Assembly (NCBI RefSeq): GCF_007665395.1
Contig: NZ_VDND01000001.1
Span: 372,001 to 436,000 of the forward strand
Reading direction: 5' to 3'
Source: Pseudomonas oryzihabitans
Lineage (GTDB): Bacteria > Pseudomonadota > Gammaproteobacteria > Pseudomonadales > Pseudomonadaceae
DNA length: 64,000 nt
Within the stretch, counting starts at the first letter, position 1; every line of letters begins with the position of its first letter. The translations under genes were made by a program, and so were the position numbers. The notes below the pieces were generated by a model. That model searched no databases and was not told where the DNA came from. It saw only the letters and a list, made by a program, of their open reading frames with translations. Shown in pieces: positions 8,782 to 21,489 of the stretch.

Positions 8782-8810
8782 ACAGTAAACGTCTGATATC
8801 AGACAGTAAA
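8782..8810. promoter_or_regulatory. 14-bp perfect palindrome flanked by direct repeats, candidate operator
   Basis: GTCTGATATCAGAC at 8791-8804 is a perfect palindrome. It is bracketed by two direct copies of ACAGTAAA (8782-8789 and 8803-8810, 21 bp apart). It sits about 30 bp upstream of the GTG start of the receiver-CheC gene, where an operator for that operon would lie. No known regulator consensus was recognised. Confidence 0.4.
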
Positions 8811-8990
8811 GCAGCACTTGGCCGGCTTGCACGCCCCTGCCTTGCACGGCTGGCATCGGCCGCATGAGAAAGGCGCCGACCCTGCATGAGCGCAGCTCAT
8901 CTTGCCGGGTTGCCAATGCCGGGACCAACGCCCGCTTTTGCTATGCTGCCACCCTTTGCCCCGTGCCTCCTCTTTTTCCTTGGAACGCCC

Positions 8991-12701
<3,711 letters not shown>

Positions 12702-12796
12702 CCTGGCAGACGCCTCAAGTAACAAAGACGCGGCCCTTTTCGCGGGCGTCCCTACTAGGGTGTAGGGGGACTTCCACCGACGAGGACCGCGTGCCC

Positions 12797-13924
12797 ATGA
12801 GAGGCCTTACCCTAGCCGCCGGCAGTCTCCTGCTTGGCCTTGCCACCCTGAATGCCAGTGCCGCGCCCCAGCCGCTGAGTGAAGCTCAGTGGCCCTTCAC
12901 CGCGACCCCACGGGCCACCCTGGACGCCCCTTGGGCCATCGCCTTCCTGCCTGACGGTACGGTCCTGGTCACCGAGAAGGGTGGCACGCTCAAGCATCTA
13001 GATGTGCAGACCGGCAAGGCGCAGGACATCAGTGGCGTGCCCAAGGTGGTCCATGCGGGCCAGGGCGGGTTGGGCGATGTCATCCTGCATCCACAGTACG
13101 CCAGTAACCGGCTGATCTATCTCAGCTACGCAGAGGCTGGCGAAGGCGGTACCCAGGGCGCCACCGTGGCTCGCGCCAAGCTGACCCTGCAAGAAGACGG
13201 CAGCGGCTCGCTCAGCGACCTCAAGGTGATCTGGCGCCAGACGCCCAAGGTGACTGGCAATGGCCACTACGGCCATCGGATGAAATTCGGGCCGGACGGC
13301 AAGCTATGGATCACCTCCGGCGAGCGGCAGAAATTCACCCCCGCCCAGGACATGAGCGGCAACCTCGGCAAGCTCATCCGTCTCAACGACGATGGCAGCG
13401 TTCCTCAAGACAACCCCTTCGCTAAGCAAGGCGGTGTCGCGGCGCAGGTCTGGTCCCTGGGTCATCGCAATCCGCTGGGTATCGCCTTCGACGCCCAGGG
13501 ACGGCTGTGGGAGCAGGAGATGGGCCCCCAGGGCGGGGACGAGCTGAATCTGATCCAGCGTGGTGGCAACTACGGCTATCCCGAGGTCTCCAATGGCGAC
13601 CACTACGGCGGCAAGCCGATTCCAGATCACGCCACCCGGCCGGAATTCATCCCGCCGAAGATCACCTGGACCCCGGTGATCTCGCCCGCTGGGTTGATGA
13701 TCTACCAGGGCGACCGCTTCCCCGCCTGGCAGGGCAATGCCTTCATCGGCGGGCTGTCGTCCAAGGCGCTGGTGCGGATCGAACTCAAGGGCGAAGAGGC
13801 CCGCGAGGTGGAGCGCTATGCCATGGGCACGCGCATCCGCGATGTCGAGGAAGGCCCCAACGGCAGTCTCTGGGTCTTGGAAGACGGGACGAACGCGCGG
13901 CTGCTGGAATTGCAGCCGAAGTAG
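12797..13924 (+). CDS. PQQ-dependent aldose-type sugar dehydrogenase (YliI-like)
   Basis: The protein is about 375 aa, with a signal peptide ending near NASAAP, so it acts in the periplasm. It belongs to the GSDH six-bladed propeller family (soluble PQQ glucose/aldose dehydrogenases, E. coli YliI). Conserved pieces include [13 protein letters not shown], the GQGGLGDV loop, [18 protein letters not shown] repeats and [11 protein letters not shown] before [11 protein letters not shown]. These enzymes oxidise aldose sugars with PQQ and calcium; no PQQ synthesis genes are in the window. The start could be GTG at 12791 or ATG at 12797; both are compatible with GAGGA at 12782-12786. Confidence 0.85.
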   Translation: MRGLTLAAGSLLLGLATLNASAAPQPLSEAQWPFTATPRATLDAPWAIAFLPDGTVLVTEKGGTLKHLDVQTGKAQDISGVPKVVHAGQGGLGDVILHPQYASNRLIYLSYAEAGEGGTQGATVARAKLTLQEDGSGSLSDLKVIWRQTPKVTGNGHYGHRMKFGPDGKLWITSGERQKFTPAQDMSGNLGKLIRLNDDGSVPQDNPFAKQGGVAAQVWSLGHRNPLGIAFDAQGRLWEQEMGPQGGDELNLIQRGGNYGYPEVSNGDHYGGKPIPDHATRPEFIPPKITWTPVISPAGLMIYQGDRFPAWQGNAFIGGLSSKALVRIELKGEEAREVERYAMGTRIRDVEEGPNGSLWVLEDGTNARLLELQPK

Positions 13925-13959
13925 CGGCCAGGGTCACCCAGGGAGGGGTGACCGCTGTC

Positions 13960-14262
13960 TCAGCGTAGCTCGGAAGGCGAGCGGCGGACGATCTTGATCG
14001 AGTGCTTGATGTCGGGCTTGCGGGTCACGCTGATCGGCCGCTTGGTGACGGTATCCAGGGTAATGTTCCAAAAGCCGGTGCTGGGAACGGTGATGCGCGC
14101 CGGAAAGGTATCGAAGGCGCCGCCATGGTAGGTGTGGCGGCCGCCATTCTTGAAGCTACGGAAATTGGCATCGTTCATCAGGCGGATGTTGCACACCCCC
14201 GAACTCTGGATGACGACCAGATCGCCCTCGTTGAGATGCTCGCGCTGGTGGATGAACTTCAT
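13960..14262 (-). CDS. DUF1883 domain protein
   Basis: This 100-aa protein is a single DUF1883 domain (MKFIHQREHLNEGDLVVIQ at the start, then a beta-rich body with GGRHTYHGGAFD). The fold resembles small beta-barrel domains sometimes fused to TIR or SEFIR domains, but here it stands alone; the role is unknown. The gene is convergent with the sugar dehydrogenase gene and divergent from the RlmN-like gene, with 85 bp between the two starts. Confidence 0.8.
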   Translation of the reverse strand: MKFIHQREHLNEGDLVVIQSSGVCNIRLMNDANFRSFKNGGRHTYHGGAFDTFPARITVPSTGFWNITLDTVTKRPISVTRKPDIKHSIKIVRRSPSELR

Positions 14263-14347
14263 GACGGGTCCTCGTCGTGCAAAGGACTAGGATAGCATCC
14301 CTGCCCTGTCCTATTATCGCCGCCCGCCCTCGACCTGCCCTTTTCCC

Positions 14348-15376
14348 ATGCGTATTGCCGATGTCGTCCAGTTGCTCGCCGCTGCCGGTGCCAAGCCCAA
14401 GCACAGCGCCCGGATCCTGCGCGCCTGGTGCCAGGGCCTGCCGCTGGACACCGGCACCCGCCGCCAGCAGGCGGAGAACTTCCTGCCCCTGGAGGTACGC
14501 CAGGCGATCCCGGCGCTGACCGCACGACTGGAAGGCCTGGCCAGGATGACCTCGGAGCATCCTGGCGCCGACGGTTCGGCGCGGATGCTGGTGACCCTCG
14601 CGGATGGCCAGGCGGTGGAAAGCGTGTTGCTGCCCCGCGATGGCCTCTGCGTGTCGTCCCAGGTCGGCTGCGCCGTGGGTTGCGTGTTCTGCATGACCGG
14701 CAAGAGTGGCCTGCTGCGGCAGGTGGGCAGCGCCGAGATCGTTGCCCAGGTGGCCTTGGCGCGCCGGATCAGGCCGGTCAAGAAGGTGGTCTTCATGGGC
14801 ATGGGCGAGCCAGCCCACAACCTGGACAACGTGCTGGAAGCCATCGACCTGCTGGGTACCGCCGGTGGCATCGGTCATCGCAACCTGGTGTTCTCCACGG
14901 TGGGTGATCCTCGGGTGTTCGAGCGCCTGCCCCGGCAGGAGGTCAGGCCCGCCCTGGCGCTGTCGCTGCACAGCACCAACGCCGAGCGCCGGGCCCGACT
15001 GTTGCCCAGGGCGCCGCGCTACGAGCCCGCCGACTTGATCGCTCAGGGCGAAGCCTATGCCCGGCTGATCGGCTACCCCATCCAGTACCAGTGGACCCTG
15101 CTCGCAGGGATCAACGACAGCCAGGAAGAAATGGACGAGCTCCTGCGGCTCATGAAAGGCAAGTACGGTGTGCTAAACCTCATCCCCTACAACAGCCTGC
15201 AAGTGGACGACTACCAGCGCCCCGACGGCGAGCGCATCGTCCAGATCGTGCGCTACCTGCACAGCCGTGGCGTGCTTACCAAGGTACGCAACTCCGCCGG
15301 CCAGGACGTTGATGGCGGTTGTGGCCAGCTACGCGCCCGGGCGGAGGTGCTGCGACCGCGACGCGTTGGCGCCTGA
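14348..15376 (+). CDS. RlmN/Cfr-family radical SAM RNA methyltransferase (paralogue)
   Basis: This 342-aa enzyme is of the RlmN/Cfr family. The radical SAM cysteines are C108, C112 and C115 (CAVGCVFCMTG), and the C-terminal cysteine that forms the covalent RNA intermediate is C325 in DGGCGQL. MGMGEPAHNLDNV and LALSLHSTNAERR are family blocks. True RlmN methylates A2503 of 23S rRNA and A37 of some tRNAs. This copy differs in the sequence after the cluster (MTGKSGL in place of STAKQGF as recalled for E. coli RlmN) and is not beside ndk/iscR-region genes where Pseudomonas rlmN normally sits. It is therefore probably a second family member with an untested RNA target. The start ATG has only a weak ribosome site. 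Confidence 0.78.
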   Translation: MRIADVVQLLAAAGAKPKHSARILRAWCQGLPLDTGTRRQQAENFLPLEVRQAIPALTARLEGLARMTSEHPGADGSARMLVTLADGQAVESVLLPRDGLCVSSQVGCAVGCVFCMTGKSGLLRQVGSAEIVAQVALARRIRPVKKVVFMGMGEPAHNLDNVLEAIDLLGTAGGIGHRNLVFSTVGDPRVFERLPRQEVRPALALSLHSTNAERRARLLPRAPRYEPADLIAQGEAYARLIGYPIQYQWTLLAGINDSQEEMDELLRLMKGKYGVLNLIPYNSLQVDDYQRPDGERIVQIVRYLHSRGVLTKVRNSAGQDVDGGCGQLRARAEVLRPRRVGA

Positions 15377-15477
15377 CCGATCATCCCGCGGACGGCTCCG
15401 CCCATCGGTTGCGGCGGAACACCCCCACGTCCGCTCCCTCAGAGTGCATTCGCACCATTCAGAGGGAAGCTCCTTTC

Positions 15478-15882
15478 ATGCAGGACCGCATCAAACGCCA
15501 TGATCCTTTCATCGCTGGCTTGAAGGAGCGACTTCCCGAAGAGTTGCGCGAATCCTTCACCGACGCCCAGCTGGAAGCCCTCAAGCTGGCTTTCGGTACC
15601 CGCAGCTGGAACAAGCACCGCGTGGATTTGCGGGGCACCGTGAAGTTCTGGCACCGCCGCTACTATTTCGTCTTCCTGGCCGGCCGCAACTACCGCGAAC
15701 TTTCGCGCCTGGAACAGGAATTGTCGCTGCTCGGCAAGGCCACGGTGATGGCGGTAATCCTGCTGGCCTGCGGCCTGGTCGGCCTGCTGCTGCTCTATCT
15801 GCTCAAGTCCGCGTTGAACATCGACATCTTCCCCGACTACTCCTTCGGAGTTTGGACCTGGTTCAAGGGTCTATTCGACTAG
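15478..15882 (+). CDS. Small inner-membrane protein of unknown function
   Basis: The 134-aa product starts at the ATG at 15478, with AGAGGGA upstream. The first 80 residues are soluble and basic, including a FWHRRYYFVFLAGRN stretch. One strong transmembrane segment follows at about residues 88-112 (ATVMAVILLACGLVGLLLLY), with a short aromatic tail. A single-pass topology is likely. I do not recognise the family. It lies between the RlmN-like gene and the DUF1513 gene on the same strand. Confidence 0.65.
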   Translation: MQDRIKRHDPFIAGLKERLPEELRESFTDAQLEALKLAFGTRSWNKHRVDLRGTVKFWHRRYYFVFLAGRNYRELSRLEQELSLLGKATVMAVILLACGLVGLLLLYLLKSALNIDIFPDYSFGVWTWFKGLFD

Positions 15883-15933
15883 CACGGACTTGCTTGACCC
15901 TGGCACGGAGGCTTGCCCCTCGGGAGACCTCCT

Positions 15934-16956
15934 ATGCTTCACCTGAATCGTCGCCGGACCCTTGGCCTGTTGGCCGCCAGTGCCGCCCTGCCTCTTCTGG
16001 GCGCCTATCCACTCAAGACACTGGCCGCCGGCGAGGAATATCTCGCCCTGGTCGAAAAGGAAGCCCCGGGCGTTGGCTTCTATCGGCTGGCGGACGGCAA
16101 GCGCGTCGGCAGTCTCGAACTGCCGACCCAGCCTCACGAGATCGTCGCTGACCGCCAGGGGCGCTTTGCCTACGTCGGTCAATACGGTGTCAAAAGCTGG
16201 CAGGCGCCCGGCGAGGGTGGCCATCAGGTCAGCGTGATCGATCTGGCCGCCCAGCGGCTGGTGCGCGCCATCGACCTGGCGCCCTACCACCGGCTGCACG
16301 GCATGCGCCTGGACGACCAGGGTCGCCTCTATGTGCTCAGCGAGACCGATTCGCTGCTCATCCGCTTCGACCAGCCGGCTACCGACGCCTCGCCCAGCCA
16401 GATCGTCCCCGTCGGGGGTACCCGCAGCCACTACTTCGTACTGACCCGCGACGGTCGCCGCGCCTACGTGGCGGATACCCTGAGCGGCCTGGTGATCCTG
16501 GTGAATGCCCATAATCCCGCCGTCCTGCCGGTGAAAAGATTCCTCGGCCAGGCGCCCGAGGGCTGCTGCCTGAGCCCGGACGAGCGCACCTTCTATGTGC
16601 TGGATCGCTTCGCCGGCATACTGCATGCGCTGGACGCTCGCGACCTGACCCCGCTGCGGCAGGCCAAGCTGCGCGGCGAGGCGGTGCGGGTCGCCGCCTT
16701 GCCGGATGGGCGCCTGCTGGTGTCCAACCTGGCGGACAAGAGCCTGTCGCTGCTGCGCCCCGACACCCTGGCCGAGGTGGCCTACCTGCCCATGGGCAGC
16801 GCCGTGCCCGGCCTCAACGTCGATGCCAGAGGCGAGCGGCTATTCGCCGCCCTCGAAGACAACCAGCTGGCGGTCGTCGACCTGCGCAGCTGGCGGGAGC
16901 TCCGGCGCTTCTCCACCGGCAAGTCACCGGACACCGCCGTGGCCTTCCTGGCCTGA
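15934..16956 (+). CDS. DUF1513 beta-propeller protein, exported
   Basis: The product is 340 aa from the ATG at 15934, chosen because GGGAGACC precedes it. The N-terminus NRRRTLGLLAASAALPLLGA resembles a twin-arginine or Sec signal. The rest is a series of propeller-like repeats (LVIVNAHNPA, VYLSPDERTFYVLDRFAG and similar) typical of DUF1513/YncE-like proteins. In Pseudomonas, DUF1513 genes accompany imelysin/M75 iron-related genes (family knowledge), and here it lies directly upstream of efeUOB and another M75 gene. A role in periplasmic iron handling is inferred from that context only. Confidence 0.75.
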   Translation: MLHLNRRRTLGLLAASAALPLLGAYPLKTLAAGEEYLALVEKEAPGVGFYRLADGKRVGSLELPTQPHEIVADRQGRFAYVGQYGVKSWQAPGEGGHQVSVIDLAAQRLVRAIDLAPYHRLHGMRLDDQGRLYVLSETDSLLIRFDQPATDASPSQIVPVGGTRSHYFVLTRDGRRAYVADTLSGLVILVNAHNPAVLPVKRFLGQAPEGCCLSPDERTFYVLDRFAGILHALDARDLTPLRQAKLRGEAVRVAALPDGRLLVSNLADKSLSLLRPDTLAEVAYLPMGSAVPGLNVDARGERLFAALEDNQLAVVDLRSWRELRRFSTGKSPDTAVAFLA

Positions 16957-17013
16957 GTCGGGGCCGTACCGCGCCAGGCGTCTGGGCGCCAAAAGGCGCA
17001 AGGATCGCGGTAC

Positions 17014-17049
17014 GAGAATCATCCTCATTTAACAATCCGAATCATTGTG
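17014..17049 (+). promoter_or_regulatory. Two overlapping candidate Fur boxes upstream of efeU
   Basis: 17014-17032 and 17031-17049 each match 12 of 19 positions of the palindromic Fur consensus GATAATGATAATCATTATC. The second contains the inverted arms ACAAT and ATTGT. They form the only AT-rich patch before efeU and sit about 60-95 bp upstream of its start, where Fur repression of an iron-uptake operon is expected. Confidence 0.55.
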
Positions 17050-17110
17050 ATACAAATCACCGATCTCCGGGCGCATTGGCGCGCCCGCGCTCATGTCGGT
17101 GACTTTCTCC

Positions 17111-17965
17111 ATGCTCGTCCCCTTTCTGATCATGCTCCGCGAAGGCATCGAAGCGGCGCTCATCGTCGGCATCATCGCCAGCTATCTGCAGCGGACCGGC
17201 CGGGGGCATTGGATGCCTGCGGTCTGGATCGGCGTGATGCTGGCCGCTGCCCTCGCCCTCTTCGTCGGCGCCGGCCTGCAACTGGCCAGCGCCGAGTTTC
17301 CGCAGCGCCAGCAGGAACTCTTCGAAGCGGTGGTCGGCCTGGCCGCGACCGCCATCCTCACCTCCATGGTGTTCTGGATGCGCAAGGCCGCGCGCTCGAT
17401 CAAGACCGAGCTGCACGCGTCGCTGGACGCTGCCCTGTCCGCCTCACGCAACCAGGTCTATGCCCTGATCGGCATGGTGTTCCTGGCCGTCGCCCGTGAG
17501 GGCCTGGAGACCGTCTTCTTCCTGCTGGCCATCTTCCAGCAGAGCGAGGGCCCCGGCGCGCCCCTGGGCGCCCTGCTGGGCCTGACCATCGCTCTTGCGG
17601 TCGGCTACGGCCTGTACAACGGCGGCGTACGGCTGAACCTCGGCAAATTCTTCCGCTTCACCGGGCTGTTCATCCTGTTCGTGGCCGCCGGCCTGTTCAC
17701 CAATTCCATCAAGGCGCTGCACGAAGCCGGGCTGTGGAATTCGCTGCAACAGGTGGTGTTCGACTGGAGCCACGTACTGCCCGCCGACGGTCCGGTCGGT
17801 ACGGTGCTGGCCGGCATGTTCGGCTATCAGGACACCCCGACGGTCAGCACCCTCGGCGCCTATCTGCTGTTCCTGGCCGTCACCCTGCCACTGTTCTTCC
17901 GCCCGCCCGCGCCCGCGCAACGCCCGGCCGCCGCCACCCCCGCCTCGCTGGAGCGCCCCTCTTGA
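17111..17965 (+). CDS. efeU: EfeU/FTR1 family ferrous iron permease
   Basis: This 284-aa polytopic membrane protein of the FTR1/EfeU family carries the two REGxE iron-translocation motifs: REGIEAALIVG near the N-terminus and AREGLETVFFLL near residue 130. The start at 17111 (MLVPFLIMLREG) aligns with the E. coli EfeU N-terminus as recalled, and GGTGA lies eight bases upstream. A start at 17093 would add six residues. It imports iron across the inner membrane together with EfeO and EfeB; the whole set overlaps in one operon. Confidence 0.95.
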   Translation: MLVPFLIMLREGIEAALIVGIIASYLQRTGRGHWMPAVWIGVMLAAALALFVGAGLQLASAEFPQRQQELFEAVVGLAATAILTSMVFWMRKAARSIKTELHASLDAALSASRNQVYALIGMVFLAVAREGLETVFFLLAIFQQSEGPGAPLGALLGLTIALAVGYGLYNGGVRLNLGKFFRFTGLFILFVAAGLFTNSIKALHEAGLWNSLQQVVFDWSHVLPADGPVGTVLAGMFGYQDTPTVSTLGAYLLFLAVTLPLFFRPPAPAQRPAAATPASLERPS

Positions 17966-19161
17966 ACGCACCCCTTGCCCAGCCCCCGAAGAAGACGTCG
18001 GCAGCCATGCGCCTGGCCGTGGCGGGGTCCGCAACGCTGCTGATCGTAGCGGCCGCCGCCTTCTACTACGCTTCGCGCTCCGCCGGTCAGCGCCATGCCG
18101 CGGTGGGCGATGGTGAAGTCAGGGTCGATATCCTGGCCAACCGCTGCGAACCCAATGCGCTGGAAGTACCCGCGGGTCCGGCGCGCTTCCGCATCGTCAA
18201 CCGCTCGGACCGGGCCGTGGAATGGGAAATTCTCGCTGGCGTCCTGGTGGTGGAAGAGCGCGAGAACATCGCGCCTGGCCTCAGCCAGGTCATCAATGCC
18301 ACCCTGGCTCCCGGCGACTACGCCATTACCTGCGGCTTGCTGAGCAATCCGCGCGGAACCCTGAAGGTGTTGCCCACGGCAGCATCAGAGGCCGCCAGCA
18401 AGGCAGGTCCGACTCTGACCCAGTTCGTCGGACCGCTGTCCGAATACCGGGTCTATCTCAACCAGCAGAGCCGGTTGCTGCTGCAGGGCATCACCACCCT
18501 GCAAGAGGCGCTGGCCACGGGTGACCTGGGCCAGGCGCGCGCCGCCTACGCCGCGGCCCGCCTGCCCTACCAGCGCCTGGCGGCGACGGCCCAGCGTTTC
18601 GCCGAACTGGACAACCGCCTCAACGCCCGCGCCGACTACTACGAAAAGCGCGAGCAGGATCCGGCCTTCGGCGGCTTCCACCGCATCGAGCAAGGCCTCT
18701 TCGCCGCCGGCGGCACGGCGGGACTGGAACCCGTCGCCGCTCGCCTGCAGCAGGACGCCGCGGCCCTGCGCGATGCCCTGCTCGGCCAGGCGCTGCCGCC
18801 CGAGCAGCTCAGCGGCAATGCCGCCCGCTTGCTGCACAACCTCGCCAGCACCCGGATCTCGGGTGAGGAAGAACGCTACAGCCAGCTCGTCCTGCCTGGT
18901 TTCGCCGCCAATCTGGACGGCACGCGCAAGGTGATCGGGTTGCTGCGCCCGCTGCTCGGCAAGGGGCATCCCGAACTTCAGCACCGCCTGGATACCCAGG
19001 CCGACGCCTTGGCAACAGCGCTGGGCGATGTCCAGCGTCCCTACTCCGCCCTTTCACCTGACGACCGCCAGCGCGTCGCCACGGCGGCCCAGGCCCTGGC
19101 CGACTCCCTCGACCAGGTCGCCCCGGCCCTGGGCCTTGCCGCGACCAAGACCACGCCATGA
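17962..19161 (+). CDS. efeO: EfeO: cupredoxin plus M75/imelysin-like iron-binding protein, membrane-anchored
   Basis: This 399-aa protein begins at a TTG (17962) that overlaps the efeU stop, with GGAG eight bases upstream; an ATG at 18007 is the alternative. An N-terminal hydrophobic segment ([18 protein letters not shown]) without a clear cleavage site suggests a membrane tether. A cupredoxin-like domain (about 40-135) precedes an M75 domain (about 150-395) with the metal motif HRIEQGLF and the signature SGEEERYSQ. EfeO binds and hands over iron for the EfeU permease. The efeB gene overlaps its stop by four bases. Confidence 0.92.
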   Translation: MNAPLAQPPKKTSAAMRLAVAGSATLLIVAAAAFYYASRSAGQRHAAVGDGEVRVDILANRCEPNALEVPAGPARFRIVNRSDRAVEWEILAGVLVVEERENIAPGLSQVINATLAPGDYAITCGLLSNPRGTLKVLPTAASEAASKAGPTLTQFVGPLSEYRVYLNQQSRLLLQGITTLQEALATGDLGQARAAYAAARLPYQRLAATAQRFAELDNRLNARADYYEKREQDPAFGGFHRIEQGLFAAGGTAGLEPVAARLQQDAAALRDALLGQALPPEQLSGNAARLLHNLASTRISGEEERYSQLVLPGFAANLDGTRKVIGLLRPLLGKGHPELQHRLDTQADALATALGDVQRPYSALSPDDRQRVATAAQALADSLDQVAPALGLAATKTTP

Positions 19162-20450
19162 AGAAGTCCGCTCCCGATCAGCCCAACATCGAACGTCGCC
19201 GCCTGCTAGGTGGCCTCGGCGCCGCCAGCGTGGCCCTGGCCGGTGCCGGGCTCTGCCCGATGCATGCCCGGGCGGCCAGCACCGCCGAAGTCACCCGCGC
19301 GCCCGGCAGCACCAATACCCATCAGCGCCAAGCCTTCCTCGGGCAGCACCAGAGCGGCATCGTCACCCCGCGTCCAGCAGCCGGGATGATCGTGGCCTTC
19401 GATGTGCTGGCCAGCGATCGTGAAGACCTGGAACGGCTGCTGCGTACCCTCGACGAACGCATCCGCTTTCTGATGCAGGGCGGTCCGGTCCCGGAAGTGG
19501 ACCCCAAATTGCCGCCGCTGGATTCCGGCATCCTCGGGCCAGTGGTGACGCCGGACAACCTCACCATCACCGTCTCGGTGGGTGAATCCCTGTTCGACGA
19601 CCGCTTCGGCCTGACCGCGGCCAAGCCGCGCCAGTTGCAGCGCATGAGCGGTTTTCCCAACGATGCTCTGGAGGCGGACTGCTGCCACGGCGATCTCTGC
19701 CTGCAGTTCTGCGCCAACACCCCCGACACCAACATCCACGCCCTGCGCGACATCGTGAAGAACCTGCCCGACCTGCTGGCGATCCGCTGGAAACAGGAGG
19801 GCAGCGTACCGGTGCAGGACCCACCGCCCGGGCAACCGGCGGAGAGCGCGCGCAATTTCCTCGGCTTCCGCGATGGCTCGGCCAATCCGGATTCCACCGA
19901 TGTCCAGGCCATGGAGCGCATCGTCTGGGTCCAGCCCGACAGCGGCGAGCCGGCCTGGGCGGCCCAGGGCAGCTACCAGGCGGTACGCATCATCCGCAAT
20001 TTCGTCGAACGCTGGGATCGCACGCCACTGCAGGAGCAGGAGGCCATCTTCGGTCGGCGCAAGGCCAGCGGCTCACCCATGGCCGGTGGCCACGAAACCG
20101 ACGTACCGGACTACGCCAGCGATCCCAAGGGCGCCATCACGCCCCTGGACGCCCATATCCGCCTGGCCAATCCGCGCACCGCGGAGAGCCAGCGCAACCT
20201 GATCCTGCGCCGGCCCTTCAACTACTCCAACGGCGTACGCAAGAACGGCCAGCTCGACATGGGGCTGCTGTTCATTGCCTACCAGGCCGATCTGGAACAG
20301 GGCTTCATCGCCGTGCAGAAGCGTCTGGATGGCGAGCCGCTGGAGGAATACATCAAGCCCATCGGCGGCGGTTACTTCTTCGTCCTGCCCGGGGTCACCG
20401 ATCCAAAGGATTATCTCGGCCGCAGCCTGTTGGCCGCGGCAACGTCTTGA
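19158..20450 (+). CDS. efeB: EfeB: Tat-exported Dyp-type haem peroxidase
   Basis: The product is a 430-aa Dyp-type peroxidase. The twin-arginine signal is visible at [13 protein letters not shown] and ends near MHARA, so the folded haem enzyme is exported to the periplasm. The GxxDG motif appears as [10 protein letters not shown] and the haem-binding histidine region as [10 protein letters not shown]. Within EfeUOB systems it is proposed to oxidise Fe(II) or act on haem to supply iron to EfeO/EfeU. The ATG overlaps the efeO stop (ATGA), indicating coupled translation. Confidence 0.94.
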   Translation: MKKSAPDQPNIERRRLLGGLGAASVALAGAGLCPMHARAASTAEVTRAPGSTNTHQRQAFLGQHQSGIVTPRPAAGMIVAFDVLASDREDLERLLRTLDERIRFLMQGGPVPEVDPKLPPLDSGILGPVVTPDNLTITVSVGESLFDDRFGLTAAKPRQLQRMSGFPNDALEADCCHGDLCLQFCANTPDTNIHALRDIVKNLPDLLAIRWKQEGSVPVQDPPPGQPAESARNFLGFRDGSANPDSTDVQAMERIVWVQPDSGEPAWAAQGSYQAVRIIRNFVERWDRTPLQEQEAIFGRRKASGSPMAGGHETDVPDYASDPKGAITPLDAHIRLANPRTAESQRNLILRRPFNYSNGVRKNGQLDMGLLFIAYQADLEQGFIAVQKRLDGEPLEEYIKPIGGGYFFVLPGVTDPKDYLGRSLLAAATS

Positions 20451-20471
20451 ACCCTCGACAGGAGAAGTCGA

Positions 20472-21287
20472 ATGAAACGCTCGTCCCTCGCCGTTGCCCT
20501 CGGTCTGGCCTTGGCCATGCCGGTGTTCGCCGCCAACTCGCCGCTGGATCTGGTCGGCCCCATCTCCGACTACAAGATCTACGTCACCGACAACCTGGCC
20601 AAGCTGACCGAGCAGACCCAGGCCTTCACCGCCGCGGTCAAGCGCGGTGACCTGGCCACCGCGCGCAAGCTCTATGCCCCGACCCGGGTGTCCTACGAGC
20701 AGGTCGAGCCCATCGCCGAGCTGTTCAGCGATCTGGACGCCGCCATCGACTCCCGCGAGGACGACCATGAGCAGGGCGTGAAGTCGGAGGACTTCACCGG
20801 CTTCCACCGCCTGGAATACGCCCTCTTCACCCAGAACACCACCGACGGCCAGGGCGCCCTGGCCGACAAGCTGCTGAGCGACGTCAAGGACCTGCAGGCC
20901 CGGGTCGACGGCCTGACCTTCCCGCCGGAAAAGGTGGTGGGTGGCGCAGCAGCGCTGATGGAAGAGGTCGCGGCGACCAAGGTCTCGGGTGAGGAGGAAC
21001 GCTACAGCCATACCGACCTGTACGACTTCCAGGCCAACGTCGATGGCGCGAAGAAGATCGTCGACCTGTTCCGTCCGCAGATCGAGAAGCAGGACCAGGC
21101 CTTCGTCGCCAAGGTCGACAAGAACTTCGCCACGGTCGACAAGATCCTGGCCAAGTACAAGACCAAGGACGGCGGCTTCGAGACCTACGACAAGGTCAGC
21201 GAGCGGGATCGCAAGGCGCTGGTCGGTCCGGTCAATACCCTGGCCGAGGATCTGTCCACCCTGCGTGGCAAGCTGGGCCTCAATTAA
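20472..21287 (+). CDS. EfeM-like M75 periplasmic iron-binding protein (no cupredoxin domain)
   Basis: The 271-aa protein has a cleavable signal peptide (MPVFAANS) followed by a single M75 domain with the HRLEYALF metal motif and SGEEERYSH signature. It is clearly homologous to the C-terminal part of EfeO in the same operon but lacks the cupredoxin domain. This matches the short EfeM type of EfeO-family protein. A good ribosome site (ACAGGAG) lies in the 21-bp gap after efeB. It probably adds iron-binding capacity or an alternative partner for EfeU. A hairpin follows. Confidence 0.85.
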   Translation: MKRSSLAVALGLALAMPVFAANSPLDLVGPISDYKIYVTDNLAKLTEQTQAFTAAVKRGDLATARKLYAPTRVSYEQVEPIAELFSDLDAAIDSREDDHEQGVKSEDFTGFHRLEYALFTQNTTDGQGALADKLLSDVKDLQARVDGLTFPPEKVVGGAAALMEEVAATKVSGEEERYSHTDLYDFQANVDGAKKIVDLFRPQIEKQDQAFVAKVDKNFATVDKILAKYKTKDGGFETYDKVSERDRKALVGPVNTLAEDLSTLRGKLGLN

Positions 21288-21294
21288 GCAGCCC

Positions 21295-21323
21295 CAGGGG
21301 GCGGTGTCCGGCGCCGCCCCCTG
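21295..21323 (+). terminator. GC-rich 10-bp hairpin after the efe operon
   Basis: CAGGGGGCGG at 21295-21304 pairs exactly with 21314-21323 around a 9-nt loop, eight bases past the stop codon. There is no T-run, so it may be a transcript 3' end rather than a classical terminator. Confidence 0.55.
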
Positions 21324-21340
21324 CTACCACTTATCGCCGG

Positions 21341-21380
21341 AATAGATTTATATATAAAGAAACATCGCTTTTAAGCATAT
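21341..21380 (+). promoter_or_regulatory. AT-rich promoter/activator region of cysI, possible CysB site
   Basis: This is a strikingly AT-rich stretch in a GC-rich genome (AATAGATTTATATATAAAGA and on to AAGCATATAG), about 110-150 bp upstream of cysI. CysB activates sulfite-reduction genes from AT-rich sites of this kind, but no exact consensus can be assigned. Confidence 0.35.
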
Positions 21381-21489
21381 AGCCCTGCTGCTATCGTTCA
21401 CGGCCTAGAAAAGTCCCTAGCGCCCTTCCGGGGGAGCCGAAGACTTCGATCACGCGCAGCCGTGCGCGCCGCCTGACAGCAGGATGACC

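Noticed and set aside
8753..8990. SAH or cobalamin riboswitch upstream of metH
   Set aside because: Neither the SAH riboswitch core nor the B12-box could be recognised in this gap; a covariance-model search would be needed to exclude it fully.
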